This document shows, piece after piece, positions 24,969 through 32,385 of a stretch of DNA of 64,000 bases. Location of the stretch: contig JAVKHN010000004.1 of NCBI GenBank assembly GCA_031459935.1, forward strand, positions 1 through 64,000, read 5' to 3'. Position 1 is the stretch's first letter. Each line of letters starts with the position of its first letter. The translations under genes were made by a program, and so were the position numbers. The notes beneath the pieces were generated by a model. That model was not told the origin of the DNA. It saw only the letters and a list, made by a program, of their open reading frames with translations, and did no database searches. Origin of the DNA: Sysuimicrobium calidum (GTDB lineage Bacteria; Sysuimicrobiota; Sysuimicrobiia; Sysuimicrobiales; Sysuimicrobiaceae).

Positions 24969-25000
24969 CGCGACGTCCGCGCACACGGGCCAGGACGCCC
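24969..25000 (+). promoter_or_regulatory. putative two-hairpin ANTAR target before the ANTAR gene
   Basis: Just after the glnA stop lies CGCG-ACGTC-CGCG (24969-24981, 5-base loop starting with A). After 5 bases comes GGGC-CAGGAC-GCCC (24987-25000, 6-base loop). The last 14 bases are identical to 21901-21914 in the amt leader. The hairpin's 3' arm overlaps the 5' arm of the terminator that starts at 24996, so the two folds exclude each other. The order, spacing and shared loop match the amt leader, which argues for one common binding protein. The fold was judged by eye. Confidence 0.55.
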
Positions 25001-25029
25001 CCGGTAGGCAACCGGGGGCGTTTTCCTTT
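24996..25029 (+). terminator. intrinsic terminator between glnA and the ANTAR gene
   Basis: CGCCCCCGGT (24996-25005) pairs with ACCGGGGGCG (25011-25020) around an AGGCA loop and is followed by TTTTCCTTT. It ends only 12 bases before the next start codon, immediately before its AGGAGG. It therefore both ends the amt-glnA transcript and sets the level of the regulator behind it. Confidence 0.85.
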
Positions 25030-25041
25030 CAGGAGGTGCGT

Positions 25042-25605
25042 ATGCGGATCCTCATTGCGGACGATGAGCCCCTCATCCGGATGGGCGTGCGCCGGATCCT
25101 GGAGGAAGCCGGGCACGAGGTGGTGGGGGAGGTGGCCTCGGGACGGGAGGCCCTGGAGTTGGTGGACCGGCTGCAGCCCGATCTCCTCGTGCTGGACATC
25201 CGCATGGAGCCCACGGACGGGATCGAGGTGGCCCGGCGGGTGACGGGGAGGGTGCCCGTGGTCTTCCTCACCGCCTACGGCGATCGGGAGCTCCTGGAGG
25301 CGGCCCGGGAGGTGGGCGCGTACGCGTACATCACCAAGCCTTTGGTACCTTCGGAGCTGCTGGCGGCGGTGACGCTCAGCCATCAACGGTTCCGGGAGGT
25401 TCAGAGGGCCCGGGAGGCCCTGGAGGCCCGGAAGGTCATCGAGCGGGCGAAGGGGATTCTGATGAAGCGGCTGGGCCTGGACGAGGAGGAGGCGTACCGC
25501 CTCCTTCAGCGGCGGGCCCGCAACCAGCGGAAGACCATGCGGGAGGTGGCCCAGGCCATCCTGGATTCCGATGCCCTGATCTCCCACCGACGTCCGCCCC
25601 GGTGA
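25042..25605 (+). CDS. ANTAR-domain response regulator (RNA-binding antiterminator)
   Basis: The 187-residue protein has a complete receiver domain: acidic pair Asp7/Asp8, phosphoacceptor Asp52 in LVLDIRM, Thr77 and Lys99 in ITKP. A coiled linker (112-130) leads to an ANTAR domain (about 131-175) with KVIERAKGILM and AYRLLQRRARNQRKTMREVAQAI, the three-helix RNA-binding signature. Such regulators (NasR, EutV, AmiR-type) dimerise on phosphorylation and hold a two-hairpin RNA so that a terminator cannot form. ATG 25042 is set by AGGAGG at 25031-25036. A matching RNA element lies before its own gene and before amt. The partner kinase is not adjacent. Confidence 0.93.
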   Translation: MRILIADDEPLIRMGVRRILEEAGHEVVGEVASGREALELVDRLQPDLLVLDIRMEPTDGIEVARRVTGRVPVVFLTAYGDRELLEAAREVGAYAYITKPLVPSELLAAVTLSHQRFREVQRAREALEARKVIERAKGILMKRLGLDEEEAYRLLQRRARNQRKTMREVAQAILDSDALISHRRPPR

Positions 25606-25678
25606 CCGTATCCGGCTTCCACGGACCCCCGGGGTCGCGGCAGGGAGGGACCCGGGAGGGGGAGAAACTAACCCCCGG

Positions 25679-26965
25679 ATGGCGTGGCTGGAGGAAGCCC
25701 TCGTCGTCCTCCTGCTGCTTTTGGCCAATGCGGCCTTCGCCGCGGTGGAGACGGCGGTGATCACGGCCCGGGCCGCCCGGTTGGAACGCCTGCGGAGGGC
25801 GGGGGAGCGGAAGGCGGAAGCGGCTCTGTACCTGGTTCGTCACCGGGATCGGTTCCTGGCCGCGGTCCAGATCGGGATCACCCTGGTGGGGACTCTGGCC
25901 TCCGCGTATTCGGGCGCCCGCATCGCCCAGCCCCTCGCGGCAGGACTCCGGAGCTGGCCCTTCCTCGCCCCCTACGCGGATCCCCTGGCCCTGGGCCTCG
26001 TGGTGGTGTTCCTGACGTTTCTCTTCCTCGTGGTGGGGGAGCTCGCGCCCAAGCGCGTGAGCCTGGCGCGGGCGGAGGAGGTGGCGGTAGCCCTCGCCCC
26101 CGCCATGCGGGGCTTCACGCGCCTCGTGGCGCCCGCGGTGGGGCTGCTGACCGCGGCCACGAACGCGGTGCTGTGGCTGGTGGGGCAGGGCCGGGAGCCG
26201 GCCCAGCGCATGACCCTGGAGGACTTCAGTACGCTCGTGGAGGAGAGCGCTCGGACGGGGCTGCTGCGGGAGACCACGGCCAAAGTGCTGTCGGACGTGG
26301 TGCGCGTGGCGAACCGGCGCGTAGAGGAGATCATGACCCCGCGCACGGAGCTGGTGGGCCTCCCCGTGCGCGCCACCTGGCAGGAGGTACTCCACACCGT
26401 CCGCGGCTCCACCTACTCCCGCTTTCCCATCTACGAGGGGGATCTCGATCACATCGTGGGAGTGCTGTACGCCCGGGACCTCGTGGGGTGCTCGGAGGCG
26501 GAGGACTGGCAGAGGCTGGTCCGGAGCGTGCCGAGCCTCCCGGGGACCGTGCGGGTCCTGGAAGCCCTCCGGGTGCTCCAGGAGCACCGGGCCCACGCGG
26601 CCGTGGTGCTCGACGAGTACGGGGGGACCGCGGGCTGGGTCACCCTGGAGGACATCCTGGAGGAGATCGTGGGAGAGATCCCCTCCGAGTACGGCGCGGA
26701 GGAGCCGGAGATCGTGGTGCGGGAGGACGGATCCCTGCTGGTGGACGGCCTCACCCCCCTTTACCAGCTCCTGTCCCGTCTGGGCCTGGAGGAGGAAGCC
26801 GTGGACACCGGGGAGGCCACCACCGTGGCCGGGCTCGTGCTCCACCTCACCGGCCGCATCCCCTCCGTAGGGGAGAAGGTGAGGTTCGGGGGATACGAGA
26901 TCGAGGTGGTGGACCTGGACGGCCGGCGCATCGACAAGCTGCTGGTGCGTCCGAGAACCTCCTAA
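25679..26965 (+). CDS. CNNM/CorC-type membrane protein (DUF21, CBS pair, CorC_HlyC)
   Basis: The 428-residue protein begins with a CNNM (DUF21) membrane domain, with helices at about 5-25, 60-80, 95-120 and 135-150 and the family motif VVFLTFLFLVVGELAPKR. A cytoplasmic CBS pair (about 200-330) follows with DEYGGTAGWVTLEDILEEIVGEI. The last 80 residues form the CorC_HlyC transporter-associated domain (DGLTPLYQL to VVDLDGRRIDKL). Such proteins export Mg2+ or Co2+, or couple divalent-ion efflux to sodium. The Shine-Dalgarno sequence (GGAGGGGGAG) lies rather far, 15 bases, upstream. It converges with UPF0182, overlapping 4 bases. Confidence 0.88.
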   Translation: MAWLEEALVVLLLLLANAAFAAVETAVITARAARLERLRRAGERKAEAALYLVRHRDRFLAAVQIGITLVGTLASAYSGARIAQPLAAGLRSWPFLAPYADPLALGLVVVFLTFLFLVVGELAPKRVSLARAEEVAVALAPAMRGFTRLVAPAVGLLTAATNAVLWLVGQGREPAQRMTLEDFSTLVEESARTGLLRETTAKVLSDVVRVANRRVEEIMTPRTELVGLPVRATWQEVLHTVRGSTYSRFPIYEGDLDHIVGVLYARDLVGCSEAEDWQRLVRSVPSLPGTVRVLEALRVLQEHRAHAAVVLDEYGGTAGWVTLEDILEEIVGEIPSEYGAEEPEIVVREDGSLLVDGLTPLYQLLSRLGLEEEAVDTGEATTVAGLVLHLTGRIPSVGEKVRFGGYEIEVVDLDGRRIDKLLVRPRTS

Positions 26966-29661
26966 CGCCGCAGCCGGCGGCTGAGCTCCCGCAGGAGACG
27001 GCCCACGGCATTCATCTCCCGTTGGTATCCCCCGAGATCCCCCGACCGCAGCAGCCGCTGCGCCCGCTCGTAGTGCTCCAGCGCCTGTCCGACCAGCTCC
27101 GCGGAGCGGGCGTCCAGATCCTCGGTGGATCCTACCGGAGCGCCCTCCGCGGCAGAGGGGACGCCAAAGACCCGGCTCAGGGCCGCCTCCAGGGTCTCCT
27201 CCATGGCGATGCGGGACCCGTGGGCCACGATCACCCGCTTGAGCTCGGGAAGTTGGCTCGTCTCCGCCCGCAGGAAGATGGGCTCCACGTACAGGAGGGA
27301 GTTCTCGAGGGGAACCACCAGCAGGTTCCCGCGGATCACCCGGGAGCCCTGCTGGTTCCACAGGGTGAGCTGAGCGCTGATCTGGGGGTCCTGGTTGATC
27401 CGGGATTCTATCTGCATGGGCCCGAACACCACCCGCTCCTTGGGGAAGAGAAACACCCGTACCTCCCCCAGGTAGGGAGGGTCATTGCGGGCCGCAAGCC
27501 AGGCGACCATGTTCTCCCGGCGCTGGGCGGTCATGGGGAGGATGAGGACGAACTCCGGCCGGGGCTCTTCTGGCAATCGCAGGGTCACATAGTACGGCTC
27601 CATGCGCTGCTGCTGTCCCGCGAAGATCTCCGTGGGCCAGGACCACGCATCTTCCCGGTTGTAGAACACCCGGGGGTCCCGCATGTGGTAGGTGGCGTAC
27701 ACCTGAGCCTGCAGCTCGAAGAGGTCCACGGGATACCGGAGGTGCCCCCGCAACTCCGGAGGGATGCGGTCTGCGGGCTGAAACAGCCCCGGAAAGATGC
27801 GGGCCCAGGTACGGATGAGGGGATCTGAGGGATCCACCACGTAGAAGTCCGTGGTGCCATGGTAGGCGTCCACCACCACCTTCACCGCGTTGCGGATGTA
27901 GTTGATGCCTTCCAGGGGCTGCGCGTACGGGTATCGGTTGCTTGTGGTGTAGGCATCCAGGATCCAGAACAGGCGGCCCCGGGCGATCACGATGTAGGGA
28001 TCCGCGTCGTACCGCAGAAACGGCGCGAGCCGCCGCGCCCGTTCCCCCACCGTGCGGGCAAAGAGCACCCGGCTCTCTTGGGTGATGTCCGTGGAGAGGA
28101 GGATGCGCAGATTTCTGAACCGGGTGGCGAAGGCCAGCCGCCGGAGGGGGGAGGAGAGGGGAATCCCGCCCCGGCCCTCGTACCGGGTGGTGACGTTCTC
28201 CTCCCCGCGGGGGTAGTCGAACTCCGGGACCCGGGTACGCACGATCACGTAGTGTTGGGTGAGCTCCCCGAAGTAGATCTCGGGCCGGGTGATCCGGAGC
28301 TCCGCAAACCGCGTCTGCGGCGGCAGGTCCCGGATCCACAGCTCCGGCAGCCCCTCCGCGGAGGCTTGGTTCACTGGACTTGCCACCACCCCGTATCCGT
28401 GGGTGTAGACCAGGTGCTCGTTCACCCAGGTGCGGGCCTGTGGCGGAAGCCGGGATAGGTCCAGCTCCCGGGCCGCCAGCATGAGCTGGCGCGACCGGTC
28501 CCCGATGCGGTAGCGGTCGATGTCCACGTCGTGGAAGGTGTAGTAGGCCCGTAGGGCCTGCAGCTGCCGGTAGGTTTCCAACAGCGGCCGGTAATCCCAA
28601 AGCCGCACGTTCTCCAGAGTATCCCGGTTCCGCCGGAGGGCTTCCGGGGGGAGCTGTTCTCTGGCGACGAACTCCCGCTCCCGCACCCTCTCTAGCCCGA
28701 AGGCAGCCCGGGTGGCCCGGATGTGGTGGTCGAGGTAAGGGGTCTCCCGACTGAGCTCGCTGGGGGCCACCACCAGCTGCTGCACGAGCCCGGGCAGCAG
28801 CCCCACGCCCACAGACCACGCCAGGAGCTGGGCCGCCACCACGCCCGTGGCGAACCGCACCGTGCGCAACCACAGGTTCGCAAACAGAAGTCCCGCGGCC
28901 ACCAGGGAGAGGAAGAAGAGGGTGTTGAGGGCGGGAAGGCGGGCGTGCAGGTCCGCATACGTCATCCCGAAGAACAGCCCCCGCTGGGAGGTCAATAGCT
29001 CCAGGGCGTCGAGTCGGAAGCCCGCGGCCCGTACCAGGAACAGCGACGCCAGGAGCACGGAGAGGTGGGCCCGGGCCCCGGGCGGGAGAGCCCGGACACC
29101 GCGGACCGCCAGGGTCGCGGTGTCCAGCAGATAGCCGACGGTCACCCCCACGAAGGCGAACAGCAACCACCCCCACGCTAGGTCCACCAGGAACCGCCAG
29201 AAGGGCAGCCGCAGCAGGTAGGTGGAGAGGTCGAGCCCGAAGACGGGATCTCGGGTGCCCGCGGGCTGGGCGTGCAGGAACTGCTGAAAGCTCGCCCACT
29301 GCTCCGTACTCGCCAGGGCCGCGAGGAGCGCGATCCCCGCACAGGCGGCGAGAGCGATGCGGCGGGGCCACGGGGAGGGTGCCCGGGGGCGAAAGGATCC
29401 GCCGTCCCGGTACAGCTCGATGACCTCCGTGCGGGTCCACCGGCGCAAGAAGGGTCGCGCGTTGAGAGAGAGGAGTACGAAGACGAAGGCGAAGACGAAC
29501 CCTCCCACCAGGAGTCTGGACAGGAAGGGGGTCCAGAACACCCAGGGATATCCGAGCTCCACGAACCACAGCCACTCCGTATACCAGTAGGCCAGGGCCG
29601 GCCAGAGTGCGAGCGAGAGCACGAGCAGGAGCGCGAACAGCAACCGCAGGGGAATTCTCAC
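26962..29661 (-). CDS. UPF0182 family membrane protein
   Basis: The 899-residue protein has seven or so hydrophobic helices in its first 320 residues (VRIPLRLLFALLLVLSLAL, WVFWTPFLSRLLVGGFVF, IALAACAGIALLAAL and others). A large outer domain of about 500 residues follows, with the UPF0182 landmarks DVDIDRYRIG, YTHGYGVVASPVNQ, YFGEL and NYIRNAVKVVVDAYHG. A C-terminal helical tail ends it. UPF0182 is widespread in Actinobacteria, Clostridia and cyanobacteria; its function is unknown. The GTG start overlaps the stop of the upstream zinc-ribbon gene, so the two are translated together. TAG stop at 26962. Confidence 0.92.
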   Translation of the reverse strand: MRIPLRLLFALLLVLSLALWPALAYWYTEWLWFVELGYPWVFWTPFLSRLLVGGFVFAFVFVLLSLNARPFLRRWTRTEVIELYRDGGSFRPRAPSPWPRRIALAACAGIALLAALASTEQWASFQQFLHAQPAGTRDPVFGLDLSTYLLRLPFWRFLVDLAWGWLLFAFVGVTVGYLLDTATLAVRGVRALPPGARAHLSVLLASLFLVRAAGFRLDALELLTSQRGLFFGMTYADLHARLPALNTLFFLSLVAAGLLFANLWLRTVRFATGVVAAQLLAWSVGVGLLPGLVQQLVVAPSELSRETPYLDHHIRATRAAFGLERVREREFVAREQLPPEALRRNRDTLENVRLWDYRPLLETYRQLQALRAYYTFHDVDIDRYRIGDRSRQLMLAARELDLSRLPPQARTWVNEHLVYTHGYGVVASPVNQASAEGLPELWIRDLPPQTRFAELRITRPEIYFGELTQHYVIVRTRVPEFDYPRGEENVTTRYEGRGGIPLSSPLRRLAFATRFRNLRILLSTDITQESRVLFARTVGERARRLAPFLRYDADPYIVIARGRLFWILDAYTTSNRYPYAQPLEGINYIRNAVKVVVDAYHGTTDFYVVDPSDPLIRTWARIFPGLFQPADRIPPELRGHLRYPVDLFELQAQVYATYHMRDPRVFYNREDAWSWPTEIFAGQQQRMEPYYVTLRLPEEPRPEFVLILPMTAQRRENMVAWLAARNDPPYLGEVRVFLFPKERVVFGPMQIESRINQDPQISAQLTLWNQQGSRVIRGNLLVVPLENSLLYVEPIFLRAETSQLPELKRVIVAHGSRIAMEETLEAALSRVFGVPSAAEGAPVGSTEDLDARSAELVGQALEHYERAQRLLRSGDLGGYQREMNAVGRLLRELSRRLRR

Positions 29662-29951
29662 CGCGCCTTCTCCCACTCCTGGAGGGGACGTCTGCGGATC
29701 CACAGCCAGCTCAGGGCGAGGAGGAGGCCTGCGAGGGCGGCCATGCGGGGCAGGCGGAGCGGGAGGCGGGGAACCGGGTAGACGGTGATCCGCACCTCCG
29801 TCCCGCAGTGAGGGCAGGTGGGGAAGTAGTCGAGTCCGCCGGGCCGGTCGGAGGGCACCCCTTCCCGGATCCCGATCACGAACCGCACCGGGCCCCGACA
29901 GGCAGGACAGGTGAACTCCACATCGTGCGGGAGCGAAAGGGCCTGGGGCAT
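29658..29951 (-). CDS. small double zinc-ribbon protein with C-terminal membrane anchor
   Basis: The 97-residue protein has two CPxC knuckles, CPACRG near 15 and CPHCGTE near 48, which together form one rubredoxin-like zinc ribbon. They are followed by a hydrophobic helix (MAALAGLLLALSWLWI) and a basic end, so the ribbon faces one side of the membrane. ATG 29951 is placed 6 bases after GGGAG. An upstream ATG at about 29975 would add eight residues. Its stop overlaps the UPF0182 start, which suggests a partner or assembly factor of that protein. No known family name can be assigned. Confidence 0.7.
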   Translation of the reverse strand: MPQALSLPHDVEFTCPACRGPVRFVIGIREGVPSDRPGGLDYFPTCPHCGTEVRITVYPVPRLPLRLPRMAALAGLLLALSWLWIRRRPLQEWEKAR

Positions 29952-30064
29952 GAACTTCTCCCTCACCGCCTCCATCCTAACATCCCCGCCCAGAGGCCTG
30001 GTGGGTTCGTGTATGATGGGCGGGGGTAACTTACGCCCCGAGTCCCTGGGATGGGGAGCGTGCC

Positions 30065-30376
30065 ATGCCCACACGGGAGGAGATCATCGAGGTCCTCAGG
30101 ACCTGCTATGACCCGGAGATCCCGGTGAACATCTGGGACCTGGGGCTCATCTACGACATCCAGCAGGAGAACGGCCGGATCGCCATCCGGATGACCCTCA
30201 CAGCCCTGGGCTGCCCCATCGGGCCCATCCTGGCGGAGGAGATCCGCACGAAGCTGCTGGAGCTCCCCGGGGTGGAGGAGGTGGAGGTGGAGATCGTCTT
30301 CTCGCCGCCGTGGACGCCTGAACGCCTCACGGAGGAGGGGCGGCTCGTGCTGCAGAGCATGGGCTTTCCGGTGTAG
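30065..30376 (+). CDS. MIP18/DUF59-family iron-sulfur assembly protein
   Basis: The 103-residue protein is a stand-alone MIP18 (DUF59) domain: EVLRTCYDPEIPVNIWDLGLIYD at the start, MTLTALGCPIGPIL with the conserved cysteine in the middle, and VEIVFSPPWTPERL. This form resembles SufT and PaaD, which help mature iron-sulfur proteins or mount clusters in oxygenases. No suf or paa genes are adjacent. The His-rich membrane protein starts 6 bases later and is probably co-transcribed. Confidence 0.88.
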   Translation: MPTREEIIEVLRTCYDPEIPVNIWDLGLIYDIQQENGRIAIRMTLTALGCPIGPILAEEIRTKLLELPGVEEVEVEIVFSPPWTPERLTEEGRLVLQSMGFPV

Positions 30377-30382
30377 GGTTGT

Positions 30383-30901
30383 ATGCCGGCGCGCGGCGGA
30401 AAACAGGTGGTTCGGAAGGCGGCTCCTCCTGCAGCGCGGAGGACCTTCGATCGGCTTTGGCCCTGGGTGTTCGGAGGGGTGGTGGTCCTGGGGGTGGCGG
30501 TGGTAGCTTACGGGCTCCGGTCCCGACCCAACTACCCTCGTGCCGGAGCCCACTGGCACGCGCCCTACACGGTGGAGGTCTGCGGGAACCGGCTTCCCCC
30601 CTTTCCTCCCAGCCCCGGCAACACCCACACCCACGGGGACGGCGTGATCCACGTGCACCCGGAGACCAACGAGGAGGGCAGGCAGGCCACCTTACGTACC
30701 TTCCTCCTCTCCGTGGGAGTTCTCGTGGGACAGAACGCGTTCACCCTCCCGGGCGGCCGGACCTACCGGGACGGCGACCGGTGCCCGGACGGGAGACCGG
30801 GGCGGTGGTCCGTGTTCGTGAACGGCAGGCGGCTGGAGGGCTGGCAGGAGTACTATCCCCAGGACGGGGACCGGATCCGGTTCGTGTTCGGGTCGGAGTG
30901 A
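30383..30901 (+). CDS. membrane-anchored His-rich extracytoplasmic protein, unknown function
   Basis: The 172-residue protein has a basic N-terminus, one hydrophobic helix (WPWVFGGVVVLGVAVVAYGL, 27-46) and an outside domain. Near 57 it reads HWHAPYTVEVCG, and after a proline turn NTHTHGDGVIHVHP, a cluster of seven histidines plus a cysteine that looks like a metal site. The C-terminal 55 residues (FVNGRRLEGWQEY...DGDRIRFVFG) resemble a small beta-grasp or ubiquitin-like fold. I recognise the HWHA...HTHGDGVIHVHP pattern from conserved hypothetical proteins of high-GC bacteria but know no function. Copper or zinc handling is a guess. ATG 30383 follows a MIP18 gene. Confidence 0.65.
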   Translation: MPARGGKQVVRKAAPPAARRTFDRLWPWVFGGVVVLGVAVVAYGLRSRPNYPRAGAHWHAPYTVEVCGNRLPPFPPSPGNTHTHGDGVIHVHPETNEEGRQATLRTFLLSVGVLVGQNAFTLPGGRTYRDGDRCPDGRPGRWSVFVNGRRLEGWQEYYPQDGDRIRFVFGSE

Positions 30902-32260
30902 CTAGAGAGCGGCCCCCGCCATCGCCTGGAGCACGGTCTCCAGCTGCGGGCTGAGGCGGACGGGGTAGCTCCCTCCGTCCAACCGGCGGAGCCCGTCGGG
31001 GAGCGTCTGGAAACGCTCGCGACACCGACGGCGGGCGTCCTCCAGGGTCTCGTGGTAGACCCGGCACCCCCTCCGCATCACCTCCACCAGGAGGGGCTCC
31101 CCACCTGCCGGTGGGGGCTCGTCCGAGAGAGCGATGACGTCCTCCCGCATCTGCCCCTCCCGGTACACCCGCCACACCTGCTTGCGGCCCGGGAGCGTCA
31201 CCTTGCCCGTACTGCGCTTGATGCGGTATCCGGCGGTGTCCTCCACGAGCTTGTAAACCCCCCCCAGGGCCGGCGCGTCGTAGGAGACCCCCATCTCCGT
31301 CCCCACCCCGAAGGCGTCGATGGGAGCCCCCGCCTCCAGCAGGGCCGAGATTTTGTCCTCGTTGAGGTCGCCGCTCGCGAGGATCTGTACCTCCGGGAAT
31401 CCGGCTTCATCCAGGATGGCCCGCACCTGCCGGCTGAGGCTCAGGAGGTCCCCGCTGTCGATCCGCACCCCCCGCAGCTGGTATCCCTGCTCCCGCAACT
31501 CCCGGGCCACCACCACCGCGTTGCGGGCCCCCTGGAGGGTATCGTAGGTGTCGATGAGCAGGATGCACCGGTCCGGGAACTGGCGGGCGTAGGCGCGAAA
31601 GGCTTCCAGCTCGTCCTCGAAGGACATGACGTAGCTGTGGGCCATGGTCCCGTAGACGGGGATGCCGTAGAGCATGCCGGCCAGCACGTTGCTGGTACCC
31701 GCGCACCCCGCGAGGTAGCTGCTGCGGGCTACCTTCAGGGCCGCATCCGTGCCGTGGTCCCGGCGGGGCGAGAAGTCGATGACGGGGCGACCCCCGGCTG
31801 CCAGCACCACCCGGGCGGCCTTGGTGGCGATCAGGGACTGCAGGTTGATCTGGTTGAGGAGGAAGGTTTCCACGATCTGCCCCTCGATGCGGGGCGCGGT
31901 GATCTGCAGCACGGGCTCCGGTGGAAAGAAGATCTCGCCTTCAGGGATGGCCCGCACGTCCCCCGTGAACCGGAACTCCCGGAGGTACCGAAGAAAGTCC
32001 TCGTCGAACAGCCCAAGACCGCGCAGGTAGGCGATCCCCTCCTCCGGAAAGCGCAGCCGCTCCAGGTAGTCCAGTACGGTATCCAGTCCCGCGCTCACCA
32101 GAAACCCGCGGCGGGGCGGGAGGTTGCGCACGAAGAGATCGAAGGTGGCGGGCTCGTTGCGGCCCTCCCGGAAGTAGCTCTGCGCCATGGTGAGTTCATA
32201 GAGGTCCACCAGCAGCGCCATGTTCCGCTCGGTGACAAACGCCATCGCCCTTTTCTCCAT
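30902..32260 (-). CDS. pncB: nicotinate phosphoribosyltransferase
   Basis: PncB makes nicotinate mononucleotide from nicotinate and PRPP, the salvage entry to NAD. The 452-residue protein shows the family order: TDLYELTMAQ-like VDLYELTMAQSYF at the start, FRPRRDHG-type SPRRDHGTDAA, an autophosphorylation-site histidine in the MAHSYVMSF loop (His209 region), LRGVRIDSGDL for phosphate binding, and GVGTEMGVSYDAPAL. ATG 32260 lies 6 bases after AAGGAG. With nadA and nadC at the end of the window the cell can both make and recycle NAD. It converges with the His-rich protein gene, touching it end to end. Confidence 0.93.
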   Translation of the reverse strand: MEKRAMAFVTERNMALLVDLYELTMAQSYFREGRNEPATFDLFVRNLPPRRGFLVSAGLDTVLDYLERLRFPEEGIAYLRGLGLFDEDFLRYLREFRFTGDVRAIPEGEIFFPPEPVLQITAPRIEGQIVETFLLNQINLQSLIATKAARVVLAAGGRPVIDFSPRRDHGTDAALKVARSSYLAGCAGTSNVLAGMLYGIPVYGTMAHSYVMSFEDELEAFRAYARQFPDRCILLIDTYDTLQGARNAVVVARELREQGYQLRGVRIDSGDLLSLSRQVRAILDEAGFPEVQILASGDLNEDKISALLEAGAPIDAFGVGTEMGVSYDAPALGGVYKLVEDTAGYRIKRSTGKVTLPGRKQVWRVYREGQMREDVIALSDEPPPAGGEPLLVEVMRRGCRVYHETLEDARRRCRERFQTLPDGLRRLDGGSYPVRLSPQLETVLQAMAGAAL

Positions 32261-32385
32261 TCCCCCTCTCCTTCCGCGGGCTTCCCTCCCACTAGAATAC
32301 GTGCTCCCGCGGGAAAGCGGAGCCTCCCCGGCCGTACAGGACAGGGGTACCCTAGAGGGGCATACAGCTCCTCGGAGGGGAAGCG

